Source: Pseudoalteromonas piscicida
Lineage (GTDB): Bacteria; Pseudomonadota; Gammaproteobacteria; Enterobacterales; Alteromonadaceae
DNA length: 64,000 nucleotides
NCBI RefSeq assembly: GCF_000238315.3
Contig: NZ_CP011924.1
Coordinates: 846,501 to 910,500 of the forward strand
Reading direction: 5' to 3'
Part shown: piece by piece, positions 18,524 to 27,012 of the stretch
Numbering within the stretch: position 1 is the stretch's first letter
How the letters are laid out: every line of letters begins with the position of its first letter
Notes under the pieces: model-generated
Seen by the model: the letters and a program-made list of their open reading frames with translations, nothing else
Told to the model about the DNA's origin: nothing
Database searches by the model: none
Made by a program: the position numbers and the translations under genes

Positions 18524-19789
18524 ATGAATAAAAAAATATGGATGAGCACGGCACTCTTTGTTTCCAGCAGTGTGTACGCGCAAACGTATGTTTTAAACGC
18601 TGACTCTGCGATTGATGTGGTGTCAGGCAAGCTTATCTCACCTGCAACTGTGGTCGTTGAAGATAATAAAATTATCTCAGTCGGAAAATCAAATCGTAAA
18701 GCCTATCCAAAAGATGCAGAGGTGATAGACCTAAGTGGCCACACATTATTACCCGGTCTATTTGATATGCATGTTCACCTAACTTCAGACGCACATGTTC
18801 ATGGCTACAAAAGGTTGCAACGCACTGCACCTCGTGCGGCAATTACTGGTGTTAGAAACGCTAAGCGCACACTAGATGCGGGCTTTACGTCTGTTCGTAA
18901 CCTCGGTGCTGCTGGCTATGCTGACATCGCACTGCGCGATGCCATTATTGATGGTGACGTATCAGGCCCACGTGTAAACGCAGCAGGCCCTTCACTTGGG
19001 ATCACTGGCGGCCATTGTGACAACAACCTCCTAACCCATGAGCATAAAGTATTTTCAGAAGGGGTGGCTGATGGACCTTGGGCAGTAAGGCAAAAGGTAC
19101 GTGAAAATATTAAATATGGCGCTAACTTAATCAAGTTCTGTGCAACGGGTGGCGTACTGTCTAAAGGCACTAAAGTGGGTGCTCAACAATATTCTCAAGA
19201 GGAAATGACGGCGATTGTGACCGAAGCACACTTACGCGGTTTAACGGTTGCTGCCCACGCGCACGGTACTGATGGTATCAAGTCTGCAATTAAAGCAGGT
19301 GTGAATTCAGTAGAGCATGTAAGTTTTGTTGATGATGAAGCCATTCAGCTAGCCAAAGACAAAGGCACGTACTTTTCTATGGACATCTACAATACTGAAT
19401 ATATTCTTGGTGAGGGCGAAAAGGCAGGTATTTTGCCTGAAAGCTTGGATAAAGAACGTAAGGTCGGTGCAACTCAGCGTGCTAGTTTTACAAAAGCGGT
19501 AAAAGCAGGCGTGAATATGGTGTTTGGCTCTGATGCTGGCGTTTATCCTCACGGTGACAATGGTAAGCAGTTTAGTCGCATGGTGAAATTTGGCATGACT
19601 GAGCTACAAGCCTTACAAGCTGCCACTATTAACTCGGCGACGTTACTGAAGCAAAATACACAATTAGGCTCGCTTGAGGTGGGGAAACTTGCTGATATTA
19701 TTGCGGTTAAAGGCAACCCACTAAAAGACATTAGTGTGATGGAAAACGTCATCTTTGTGATGAAAGATGGCAAAGTAGAAAAGCAATAG
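18524..19789 (+). CDS. Secreted metal-dependent amidohydrolase (prolidase/imidazolonepropionase-like)
   Basis: Exported enzyme of 421 residues. A signal peptide (MNKKIWMSTALFVSSSVYA) precedes an amidohydrolase barrel with HVH (His83, His85), a carboxylated-Lys region NLIKFCATGG, AHAHG and VEHVSF metal ligands, and the late Asp in FGSDAGVYPHG. It resembles Xaa-Pro-type dipeptidases of the Sgx9260 group. An AGGAAG ribosome site is 5 bases upstream. Periplasmic dipeptide hydrolysis linked to the neighbouring POT-like transporter is an inference. Followed by a strong hairpin. Confidence 0.85.
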   Translation: MNKKIWMSTALFVSSSVYAQTYVLNADSAIDVVSGKLISPATVVVEDNKIISVGKSNRKAYPKDAEVIDLSGHTLLPGLFDMHVHLTSDAHVHGYKRLQRTAPRAAITGVRNAKRTLDAGFTSVRNLGAAGYADIALRDAIIDGDVSGPRVNAAGPSLGITGGHCDNNLLTHEHKVFSEGVADGPWAVRQKVRENIKYGANLIKFCATGGVLSKGTKVGAQQYSQEEMTAIVTEAHLRGLTVAAHAHGTDGIKSAIKAGVNSVEHVSFVDDEAIQLAKDKGTYFSMDIYNTEYILGEGEKAGILPESLDKERKVGATQRASFTKAVKAGVNMVFGSDAGVYPHGDNGKQFSRMVKFGMTELQALQAATINSATLLKQNTQLGSLEVGKLADIIAVKGNPLKDISVMENVIFVMKDGKVEKQ

Positions 19790-19798
19790 CCAAACGTT

Positions 19799-19829
19799 CT
19801 GCGCAGTTCTTCTGCAAAGAACTGCGCAG
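19799..19829 (+). terminator. Strong hairpin ending the amidohydrolase gene
   Basis: Perfect 13-bp stem (CTGCGCAGTTCTT / AAGAACTGCGCAG) with a 5-base loop, 9 bases after the stop codon. A short CTTT follows. It also separates this region from the convergent R-body island. Confidence 0.65.
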
Positions 19830-19908
19830 CTTTGCAATATATCGTTGTAATCATAATAAAAATAAGTGGACAGGCAACGCTTTGAGACAGACTACACATT
19901 TTATCGTG

Positions 19909-20817
19909 TTAACTGTGGTTGCTTGGTAAATATTGTTCCCAATTCGACACGGAAAATGGATACTCACCCGTTACATCTACTCGACTGCGCCAAAACTGCG
20001 TCGCGCCAGTATTAATCCCTTGATAGACAAAAATAACATCTGCAGCAACTCTATCTCCACTGTTGCTAACGTTGACGTCAACATTGATCAGCTGATAACC
20101 ATTAGGATTAGGACCATCTTGGTTGCTTTGGTAGTAAAGGTGAAATGACTGCTGGTATATTGCAGGGTTGTTATATAGCACATAGTTTAACGCGCGTGCT
20201 GCGTCACTATTACCTCTAGATATATTGAGCGAAGTTATTTCAGTAACAAGGTTTTGAAACTGATCGTTATTTGCCTTGACGCCATGTAACACCTCACCAA
20301 ATGGCAGTACCATCACTGGAATAATGGCACTAACTAGTACTGTATTTGGCGAGTGCATTTCGCCGATAATTACCACTTGTCCGGTTTCACCATTTATTGT
20401 TCGATCCAGTGCGGTAATACATTGAGTCAACAGTTCATCCGTTGGAATGAGTAAAGTATAAAGTTGCTCAATGTAGCGATTGTCCAAGACCCATTTCATG
20501 CTGCGCGCTATGTAACGATTTTTACCTAAACTTAAGCCTTTAAACAGCTCCTGATTAAGTTGTTTATTCCTGTTGAGCCTTTGTAGCGCAATGTCATCAT
20601 TGACGTTCTCCAACATGGGGAGCTGTGTTTCTTGGTTGCCCATTAAGCTATTTTGATATAGCTCTTTTTCTAGATTAAGGGTCGGAAATTGGGCATTTAT
20701 CACACCAACGGCATAGACAAAGTTTGTGGATATGGTTGAAGGTTCTGAGTTTGTTTCACCGTCGGCCAACCTCTGACTAAGTGGCAAATTTTGTTGAGTA
20801 GATAATGATTGGTTCAT
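19909..20817 (-). CDS. PatG C-terminal-domain-like protein 1
   Basis: Protein of 302 residues, last gene of the R-body island. Its core reads FVYAVGVINAQFPTLNLEKE, then NRYIARSMKWVLDN, LYTLLIPTDELL and GQVVIIGEM, the order of blocks seen in the C-terminal (non-protease) domain of cyanobactin maturases of the PatG type. No subtilisin domain, signal peptide or membrane helix is present. GGGAGG precedes the ATG. It is followed upstream by two paralogues with 9- and 18-base gaps, so the three form one transcription unit behind a rebB gene. The role is unknown; a binding or chaperone function for a small structural protein is a guess. Confidence 0.6.
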   Translation of the reverse strand: MNQSLSTQQNLPLSQRLADGETNSEPSTISTNFVYAVGVINAQFPTLNLEKELYQNSLMGNQETQLPMLENVNDDIALQRLNRNKQLNQELFKGLSLGKNRYIARSMKWVLDNRYIEQLYTLLIPTDELLTQCITALDRTINGETGQVVIIGEMHSPNTVLVSAIIPVMVLPFGEVLHGVKANNDQFQNLVTEITSLNISRGNSDAARALNYVLYNNPAIYQQSFHLYYQSNQDGPNPNGYQLINVDVNVSNSGDRVAADVIFVYQGINTGATQFWRSRVDVTGEYPFSVSNWEQYLPSNHS

Positions 20818-20826
20818 GAAGCCTCC

Positions 20827-21621
20827 CTAAATACTTTTCGCAAATGGCGCTAGTCTGGATGAAACAAAAGGATAGTGGTTGGTTACGTCGATATTACAGG
20901 CATAGCGGCTACGATCTGAACTACACAGAATAAACTCAACAACGTGGCGCATTGGTTCAGAGTGTATCTGTTGCAATTGAATAGCTTGAATATCATCAAT
21001 CAATAAGTGTTGGCTGCTATCAACGACGATTTGATAGAAGTGACTCAAAAAATAGTTACTGGCTCTGTCTTTTTTAGTTAACCCAATAGTAGGCTTAAGT
21101 GCGGGCAGCTCAAGCTGTTGGTTGGCTGGTTTACCATCTTTGAGTATTGGGACTTTGATATCGGTAACGGCAACTAGATGCTTTACCGTGGCGGTTGGCA
21201 AAGCAATGTCATCGTAGTGCTGTGCGGCATGTTCGCCTGTTAGCTCGCCAATAACCACATAAGTATTTTGTTGTTCTGTTGTATTGATCAGTGCATTCAG
21301 TTGTGTCGGTGTATCTGGCTCAAGGATATAAGTGTCTACCAGGTTTATGGTAAGAACCCATGTTGCTTGTTGCGCTAAATATAAAAATGGCCTGTAACTC
21401 AACTGAGGTTGACTGTCCATGGTTACACGATAGTTGAACACTTTATAAAACTCTTCGGGATTGGCCTTTATAGACAACGCAGCAGCTTCATATTGCTTTT
21501 CGAGGTTTAAGGTCGGAAAGCTTGGTTGAATAACACCAATTGCATAAATAGATGTATCATGATTGTCATGAGGCGCAAACTGTATTGGCACTGTTTTATC
21601 ATTGTGTATTGAGGTCTTCAT
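20827..21621 (-). CDS. PatG C-terminal-domain-like protein 2
   Basis: Paralogue of its neighbours, 264 residues. The blocks SIYAIGVIQPSFPTLNLEKQ, FLYLAQQATWVLTINLVDTYIL and TYVVIGELTGE line up with the PatG C-terminal domain, and the N-terminal extension is shorter than in the third copy. A good ribosome site (AAGGAAGGA) precedes the start. It is soluble and has no catalytic motif I can name. The divergence among the three copies is large outside the blocks, so they are old duplicates rather than a recent tandem event. Confidence 0.62.
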   Translation of the reverse strand: MKTSIHNDKTVPIQFAPHDNHDTSIYAIGVIQPSFPTLNLEKQYEAAALSIKANPEEFYKVFNYRVTMDSQPQLSYRPFLYLAQQATWVLTINLVDTYILEPDTPTQLNALINTTEQQNTYVVIGELTGEHAAQHYDDIALPTATVKHLVAVTDIKVPILKDGKPANQQLELPALKPTIGLTKKDRASNYFLSHFYQIVVDSSQHLLIDDIQAIQLQQIHSEPMRHVVEFILCSSDRSRYACNIDVTNHYPFVSSRLAPFAKSI

Positions 21622-21639
21622 TTATATCCTTCCTTTGCA

Positions 21640-22656
21640 TTAATCCAGTGGTATCGTATTCAGCAGCGGGAGGAATTGTTGTATTTCTGTATTGATAAAA
21701 GGATACAAGCCACTCACGTCGATACGACAAAAGTAATAATGATGTTTAGCAGAAGCGTTTTCTTTATAGGTTAGCGTAATATCAACAATCTTATGTTCAG
21801 ACACTGCGTCAAATTGGGAAAACGTGATGTCGGTTAGAGAAGCACTTGGCACGGTTGCAGACCCAAGACGCATTTTATGGGTTTGTAAGTAGATATCTGG
21901 ATAGCGAAATGCAACAAAATTCTTAGCTCTATCAAAGTCATCGCGGCCAGCATTTGGTTCGACTTCTAGTGCTTTTATCACATCTTGAATGGCATTGGTT
22001 TCCGCACTGGAAATTTTTTGAATTGTATTATGCAGCTCTGACAATGTTTGATGATATACCTGATGACAAACTATCTCAGCTAAATTGGAGTCGTGGTTAT
22101 TAGAAGAATGGCCAATGACGCAGGTATACACTAGCTCCAGTGTATCTTTAGGTGGCTGTAGCGCTTCAATTAGCTCTTCTAACTCGACTTTTGTCGCGGG
22201 AGTTAAGTGGTAACTCAGCTGTTTTTGAATGACTAAAATCCAAGAAACTTGCTCGGCAAGATAAAGATATTTGTCTCTGTTAGGATCGCCAATCGGCAAT
22301 GATTTATTAGTGAAAACTTCGTAATAGGCTCTTTCATCGACTGCGAGCTCCATTGCGGCTTGTAAAAATTGCTTTTTTATTCCCTCATTAGGAAAGACTA
22401 TTTCTACTTGCCCCACTGCATAAATGTAGTCAAAAGCAGCGCATTGCACGGAAGTAGGATGCTGAATTTCCTGCGCTTGCATTTGCTCGGATGAGTCAAG
22501 GTCTTGCTGGGCGCTCGGTAGCCTAGCATCGTTTGCCTCTACCGGCGCTATGCCAAGTGTGTCTGAGTCACAAGTTTTGCTATCTTGTGTTTCTGTTTCT
22601 TTAGAACTGCAAATTGCGGGATCTGCTGAGGTGACCTCAGGGTGTAATTCGCTCAT
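21640..22656 (-). CDS. PatG C-terminal-domain-like protein 3
   Basis: First of the three PatG-like paralogues in transcription order, about 338 residues. After an acidic, disordered-looking N-terminal 80 residues it has YIYAVGQVEIVFPNEGIKKQF, YLYLAEQVSWILVIQ and a CVIGHSS strand in the same order as the others. The ATG at 22656 is preferred over 22695 because of AAGAGAA just upstream. It lies 57 bases after the rebB copy at 22713, so it is probably translated from the same message. Function not known. Confidence 0.6.
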   Translation of the reverse strand: MSELHPEVTSADPAICSSKETETQDSKTCDSDTLGIAPVEANDARLPSAQQDLDSSEQMQAQEIQHPTSVQCAAFDYIYAVGQVEIVFPNEGIKKQFLQAAMELAVDERAYYEVFTNKSLPIGDPNRDKYLYLAEQVSWILVIQKQLSYHLTPATKVELEELIEALQPPKDTLELVYTCVIGHSSNNHDSNLAEIVCHQVYHQTLSELHNTIQKISSAETNAIQDVIKALEVEPNAGRDDFDRAKNFVAFRYPDIYLQTHKMRLGSATVPSASLTDITFSQFDAVSEHKIVDITLTYKENASAKHHYYFCRIDVSGLYPFINTEIQQFLPLLNTIPLD

Positions 22657-22712
22657 ATTATTCTCTTTTTTGATGAAGAAGTGCTGATGGAGCACAGCAC
22701 TTCACTTTGGTG

Positions 22713-22985
22713 TTAACTACTTGCAAGGATCTTCTTCGTTGCAATACCTGTAGTTGCTGTGTCTATCGAATAGAGAGTTGTAACACCCATAGTGGTGGCA
22801 GCTTGAGCTGTAACAGCCATTTGCTGCTGAGCTGTGGTTGCATTATGAGCTGCGTTTGCAAGCGCTTGTGAAGTTGCTTGGAACAAGTTACCCATTGACA
22901 TTGCTGGAGCATCACCTAGTACTTTTACGTTTGCTTGGGTGACTGAGTCAGTGATTTGATCGTTTACAGAAGTTGGAAATGCCAT
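22713..22985 (-). CDS. RebB family R-body protein (satellite copy)
   Basis: R-body structural protein of 90 residues. R-bodies are coiled protein ribbons that unroll and can rupture membranes. It has the full RebB pattern: PTSVNDQITDSVTQANVKVL, GDAPAMSMGNLFQATSQALAN, AAHNATTAQQQ and GVTTLYSIDTATTGIAT. It is nearly identical to the copy at 33694-33990, 11 kb away, but stands alone before the PatG-like trio. A TTAAGGAAAAAATC ribosome region precedes the ATG. Its promoter appears to lie over 400 bases upstream. Confidence 0.92.
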   Translation of the reverse strand: MAFPTSVNDQITDSVTQANVKVLGDAPAMSMGNLFQATSQALANAAHNATTAQQQMAVTAQAATTMGVTTLYSIDTATTGIATKKILASS

Positions 22986-23412
22986 GATTTTTTCCTTAAT
23001 GGTTAGTTGCTTTTTAGCGTTAATAACTAAAGGATAATGTAGCCCGCTCCGTCACAGATGTTTTGGTTTAACTAATTGTTTTTATGGTAGATTGGACGAC
23101 TTTAAAATGCGTAATATTTAACAGTGTTTGGTGGTTTTTACGCATTGCGGCTGTACAACTGAGCTAAGGGAGTACTGACGGTGTAAAAATAACCCCATCA
23201 TGAGAGCTCCATACTTTTCTCGCAATGGGGTTAGTCATTAGCTATGCCTGTCCATCAAACAGGTTTAAATTACAACCCGTTTATCAGCTAAGGAATGCTT
23301 TACTCGTTGTCAGCTTTTGATTCACTGCGAACTTGCCTCTTAGCTAAGTCACCTGCTGACTAAACCGTATTGATAAAGTGGGCATAAATTGACATTTCCA
23401 ACTGAGTTGGCA
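22986..23412 (-). other. Long 5' leader upstream of satellite rebB
   Basis: About 430 bases without a convincing gene between the predicted start of transcription and the rebB start. It contains an inverted repeat (TAACCCCAT near 23190 and ATGGGGTTA near 23225) and a palindrome CCAAC-TGA-GTTGG at 23398-23410. It may be a structured leader or encode a small RNA. Confidence 0.35.
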
Positions 23413-23418
23413 TTTTTA

Positions 23419-23454
23419 ACTATATCGCGGGCCGCTTTTACCAACTTGGTAGAA
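23419..23454 (-). promoter_or_regulatory. Predicted R-body-regulon promoter A
   Basis: On the minus strand the dyad TACCAAGTTGGTA (23451-23439) lies with its first base 27 bases upstream of a TATAGT -10 (23424-23419). The same dyad, spacing and -10 occur at promoter B. There is no good -35, as expected for activator-dependent transcription. A weaker upstream box TGCAAAC lies at 23469-23463. Confidence 0.55.
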
Positions 23455-23521
23455 GTTATGATGTTTGCAAATTGTGAGTTTAACCAGTCTATGAAAAAGT
23501 AAAGGTGTGAGTGTGATGAGA

Positions 23522-24895
23522 TCACCACCTAAGTTGAGTTTGGTGGTTAGAAAGTCGACTTATGCCCTCACGTATATCCGTCATGGTTATTTCTGTGCGT
23601 GCTTCGCTGAGTAATCTTAATGATACAAAGCGTAATACATTGATAATATCGGCTCCACTCAGTGGATATTGCTCTGCAAGTTTGTTTAAACATATATTGC
23701 TTGATAGGCGAGATTGGTGGCAAAGTCCGCTTTGCCAAATTTCTAGTCGCTGTGCAGCCTTTGGTGCCTGAAACTGGACAATCGATTCAAATCGGCGAAA
23801 AAACGCGTCGTCGATATTATCTTTATAGTTTGACGCTAAGATCACCACACCGCTAAAGCTTTCAATACGCTGCAGCAGATAGGCGACATTTTGATTAGCA
23901 AACTGATCGTTAGAAGAGCTGGTTTTTAAGCGCTTAGTGAAAAGCGCGTCCGCTTCGTCAAAGAAAAGGATCCAGTCACGATGCTCTGCAAGGCTAAACA
24001 GCTGTTCAAGGTTTTTCTCTGTTTCTCCAATATACTTTGAGGTGATCAGCGATAAATCGACTTTATAGACTAATTTATCTAGTATTTTTCCAAGTACGCT
24101 CGCCGTTAGGGTTTTTCCTGTTCCGGGAGGGCCGTAAAACAGTGCTCGGTAACCGGGGCGGAGTTGTTTACCAATTTTCCATTGCGTTTGTAGTGTCTTG
24201 CCATATTGAACCCAAGTAATAATTTCGTTTAGCTGATGACGAGTGGTATCTGGTAGCTTTACATCATCCCATTCAAGTACTGTGTTTACTTGGGTTGCAG
24301 GAAACTGATGACTTGTTTCTGGCCGGTATGGCTCTGCAGTCGTGAACATTTGTATAAACTCGGGTTTAAGAACCAAGGGGATGTTTAATCGTGATATACC
24401 CTCAGATTCTCGATGACTGTCCATCATAAGGTTAAATAATTGGCTTGAATGGATCGTTTGAAGGACATCAAACTCCGTGTTGAGATTATTTCCGTCAAGA
24501 ATGAATGCCGCTGTGATCCCCGTTGTGAATATCAGCCCTTGAGATTCTTGTATACCAAACTCACTAAAAGGGCGGTTTGTTTGTTCGTTGATTGACAGGA
24601 AAATGTCGAGTAAAGGGGCATTGATAACCGGAACAAATGCTAGAATAATTAATAATCTTTCAATCAGGTTTGGCTTGCTGCGGGTAATAAAGTCCGCAAA
24701 TTCAGAGCCTGAGTTATCTAGCGTAGGTGGCAGTGGAAATTCTTGCTCAGTATTATCGAGTGACTGTCCAAAGTAATGTGACACACGATATTGAATAGCA
24801 CGCTGCAGCCAGTCGCACTCTTGTTCTAAGTCTTTGGCATTTAAAGCCGCTTTGGAAGGAGTTTGAGCTAAAGGCTCAAAGTTAGATTGCCACAT
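23522..24895 (-). CDS. AAA+ ATPase of the eCIS-associated type
   Basis: ATPase of 457 residues. An N-terminal helical domain (about 25-190, starting ECDWLQRAIQYRVSHYFG and including NLIERLLIILAFVPVINAPLLD) is of the kind seen in the ATPase of extracellular contractile injection systems (Afp15-like). The AAA+ core follows: Walker A GPPGTGKT (255-262), Walker B LFFDEAD (310-316), sensor 1 in VVILASNYKDN and an arginine finger in FFRRFES. AAGGAAG precedes the ATG. In such systems the ATPase is thought to help particle assembly or cargo loading; here no sheath or tube gene is present, so it may act on R-body proteins or payloads. Confidence 0.82.
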   Translation of the reverse strand: MWQSNFEPLAQTPSKAALNAKDLEQECDWLQRAIQYRVSHYFGQSLDNTEQEFPLPPTLDNSGSEFADFITRSKPNLIERLLIILAFVPVINAPLLDIFLSINEQTNRPFSEFGIQESQGLIFTTGITAAFILDGNNLNTEFDVLQTIHSSQLFNLMMDSHRESEGISRLNIPLVLKPEFIQMFTTAEPYRPETSHQFPATQVNTVLEWDDVKLPDTTRHQLNEIITWVQYGKTLQTQWKIGKQLRPGYRALFYGPPGTGKTLTASVLGKILDKLVYKVDLSLITSKYIGETEKNLEQLFSLAEHRDWILFFDEADALFTKRLKTSSSNDQFANQNVAYLLQRIESFSGVVILASNYKDNIDDAFFRRFESIVQFQAPKAAQRLEIWQSGLCHQSRLSSNICLNKLAEQYPLSGADIINVLRFVSLRLLSEARTEITMTDIREGISRLSNHQTQLRW

Positions 24896-24928
24896 TTTAC
24901 TTCCTTATTTTTTAAATAAGCGTTCCAC

Positions 24929-24987
24929 AGTGTAGTTTGTGCGGCTGCGAATCTGATTGGCAACTTTAGGGATTATGTTGGTATAAC
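24929..24987 (-). promoter_or_regulatory. Predicted R-body-regulon promoter D (AAA+ ATPase)
   Basis: Minus-strand boxes TACCAAC (24983-24977) and TGCCAAT (24962-24956) are direct repeats 21 bases apart; the second lies 28 bases before a TACACT -10 (24934-24929). The 11-mer GTTATACCAAC around the first box is identical to one at promoter C. The start of transcription would give a short leader of under 30 bases. Confidence 0.5.
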
Positions 24988-25080
24988 AGACTAATTGCTG
25001 CAGGTTCTTTTATTTAAGAGGTGGTTGGTTACGTAAAAGAGCAGGCGAGTTGCCTATCCTGCTCAGTCTTTACATAAAGA

Positions 25081-25749
25081 TCATTGAAGTGCCCAGTAAA
25101 TTGGGTAAGTACCTGAGTTTTCGCCAATCATAATTGTGCGTATTGTGGTGCCACTATTTGATTCTTCAAATGGAGTATAAGTTGATTCAAGTACACGGCC
25201 GTTAGTTTGCTGCTGTAGCTGCACCTCATCGCCTAAAATACCTATTGAATAACCTGATTGAAATATATAGTGTTCAATTTCTTGTATTTGGTCAGATTTA
25301 GCACCATTGTCATTGTCATTGTCTTTTAGCTGTAGCCAGACTGTCGTACCGATAGGAATGGAGGCGCTATTTAACAGGTCAAGAACGTTGTTAGCTATAT
25401 CAAGAGGATTGTTATTGGTGTTATTGATAGAAGACACGTTGAGGATAAACATCGGCATCAATGCCAGCGCGTATCCGTGCTTTTCACTGGTGCCGGTTAT
25501 TCTGTCGGTTTCTTGAGCCGTTAGCGCAACATCCCACTCATTGTCTTGTGTGTTAAGGTTGCGCATACAAAAGCTATAACCTTCGCCTTTATATTTGTCT
25601 GCGACACTTGGCTTCATGGTACCGTTATAAATAAAGCCTTTTGCACCTGGGTGGGCAACACTGGAGTAGGCCAGATTGGGATCTGGCATATTCGTTACTC
25701 TGACATAACTTGGATCGTCTTTTGAACCTAAAGGTTTTTTGGCGTTCAT
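25081..25749 (-). CDS. Unknown protein of the R-body island (222 aa)
   Basis: Not recognised. A soluble protein without signal peptide or membrane helix; beta-rich in appearance, ending GTYPIYWALQ. It contains an Asn-rich linker (SSINNTNNNP) and an acidic low-complexity patch KDNDNDNGAKSD, and one Cys. It is preceded by its own strong copy of the island promoter motif, so it is expected to be produced with the R-body proteins. Possible roles are a coat, adaptor or payload protein; nothing in the sequence decides this. Confidence 0.65.
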   Translation of the reverse strand: MNAKKPLGSKDDPSYVRVTNMPDPNLAYSSVAHPGAKGFIYNGTMKPSVADKYKGEGYSFCMRNLNTQDNEWDVALTAQETDRITGTSEKHGYALALMPMFILNVSSINNTNNNPLDIANNVLDLLNSASIPIGTTVWLQLKDNDNDNGAKSDQIQEIEHYIFQSGYSIGILGDEVQLQQQTNGRVLESTYTPFEESNSGTTIRTIMIGENSGTYPIYWALQ

Positions 25750-25820
25750 AATCTAGTCTCACTTAATGCGTTTAATTAATTCAGGGTGAAAGCAACCAAA
25801 TAGATAAATTGGTTGAATTA

Positions 25821-25874
25821 ACTATAAGAGAGGCTGGTTTTACCAACTTGGTAAAAGTTATTTTTCAGTTGGTA
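25821..25874 (-). promoter_or_regulatory. Predicted R-body-regulon promoter B
   Basis: Best copy of the island motif. On the minus strand, TACCAAC (25874-25868) and TACCAAG (25853-25847) are direct repeats 21 bases apart; the second is half of the perfect 19-base palindrome TTTTACCAAGTTGGTAAAA (25856-25838), and it starts 27 bases before the TATAGT -10 (25826-25821). The transcript would start near 25814, 65 bases before the 222-residue protein. Confidence 0.6.
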
Positions 25875-25952
25875 TATTTTACTTTATCGCTTTTATTGGG
25901 GTGAATGTAGGAAGATAGGCCGACAAAGGCGGCCAAAGAATAGAAGCAATAT

Positions 25953-26798
25953 TCAGTTTTTAAGTGCATTTTTGATGGTTTTAATCCAATCGCCATTTGC
26001 GTCACTTGAAAACTGCCAGTTCATAATACCACCCAGTTCAGTGGTGTTTTGAATGGGGTCAATAATCGCTTGAATAATAGTCCCTGCCGGCATGTATCCA
26101 GAGCCAGCATCGTGTACTGTCACTGGGAATCCTGCAATAATTTTCTTCGCAGACATATTCGGTAGCTTGATATAGTCCATATAGGAACTAACGATTTGAT
26201 CTGGGCATGCGCTCCAAGGTGGATTGTTGTAAAACTGAACGTTTAACCAGTCAATATCCTCTCCAACTTGTTCGACTATTTTAAGATAACCTGCCATGTA
26301 ACCACCATGCTCTAGGTAAGGAGGTTGCGGGGCGTGGGAAATACAGTAGCGGGGTGAGGGCAGTTGTTTTCTCAGAGCCCGTGTTAATGATACGAGAAAC
26401 TGTACGCCGTCATAACTTGCATTCGCGATAAATGCAGCACTATCTTCATAATCGATATCAATGCCGTCCAGATGGTTATTTTTAACAAAGTCCGCCAAGG
26501 AATCAGCCAGCCTGTCTGGATCTTGAGATAACGAGTAATATACGTTGTGATCCATATCGCCACCACCAAATGAGATCAATACTCTTTGCCCATTTTGCTG
26601 CATGGTTTGTATCGCTTCTACCGTATGGGCTGTGAAGCTGGTCTCTGTAGCAGCAATTGCACCGCTTAAAATTAGCTTAAACGGATTGTTTGAAGCCGAA
26701 GATAAAAACGCCAAGTTTACTACATCGTAAGGAAGCTCACCGGCATTGGCCAAAGGAATAGCACCTGAATTATAGTAGGTAATGGTTTTAGACATCAT
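25953..26798 (-). CDS. GH18 chitinase-like protein without signal peptide
   Basis: Glycoside hydrolase family 18 protein of 281 residues. The catalytic motif DGIDIDYE is complete, with general acid Glu118; the other barrel strands fit (VLISFGGGDMDH, NVQFYNNP, and GGIMNWQF near the C-terminus). The start MSKTITYYNSG goes straight into barrel strand 1, so there is no signal peptide and no chitin-binding module. The second ATG (26795) has better spacing from AAGGA. A cytoplasmic chitinase-like enzyme inside an R-body island suggests a payload released on lysis, rather than a nutrient enzyme. That role is inferred. Confidence 0.82.
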   Translation of the reverse strand: MMSKTITYYNSGAIPLANAGELPYDVVNLAFLSSASNNPFKLILSGAIAATETSFTAHTVEAIQTMQQNGQRVLISFGGGDMDHNVYYSLSQDPDRLADSLADFVKNNHLDGIDIDYEDSAAFIANASYDGVQFLVSLTRALRKQLPSPRYCISHAPQPPYLEHGGYMAGYLKIVEQVGEDIDWLNVQFYNNPPWSACPDQIVSSYMDYIKLPNMSAKKIIAGFPVTVHDAGSGYMPAGTIIQAIIDPIQNTTELGGIMNWQFSSDANGDWIKTIKNALKN

Positions 26799-27012
26799 TG
26801 TTCCTTATATATGAGAGTACTAAAATAAGAGAGAAATATTACTGGCAGACTATTATCTTAGCCCAGCTACTGTAATGGATCATATTTGGATGATAAACCG
26901 TTAGACATAGCGTTTTAGAAAACGCTAGGCGAATCGATCTGAGCTTCGAAAAGGTTAACTAGTATTCGCCAACCTTTTCGACTGTCTGTGATGTTGAAAA
27001 TGACCTTTCTAC

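Noticed and set aside
19549..19899. Minus-strand 116-codon frame over the amidohydrolase end
   Set aside because: Overlaps the 3' end of a well-supported gene and the terminator; no family features.
19909..22656. Cyanobactin/RiPP biosynthesis cluster
   Set aside because: The PatG-like proteins lack the protease and macrocyclase domain, and no precursor peptide, PatA-like protease or heterocyclase is present; RebB small proteins are structural, not precursors.
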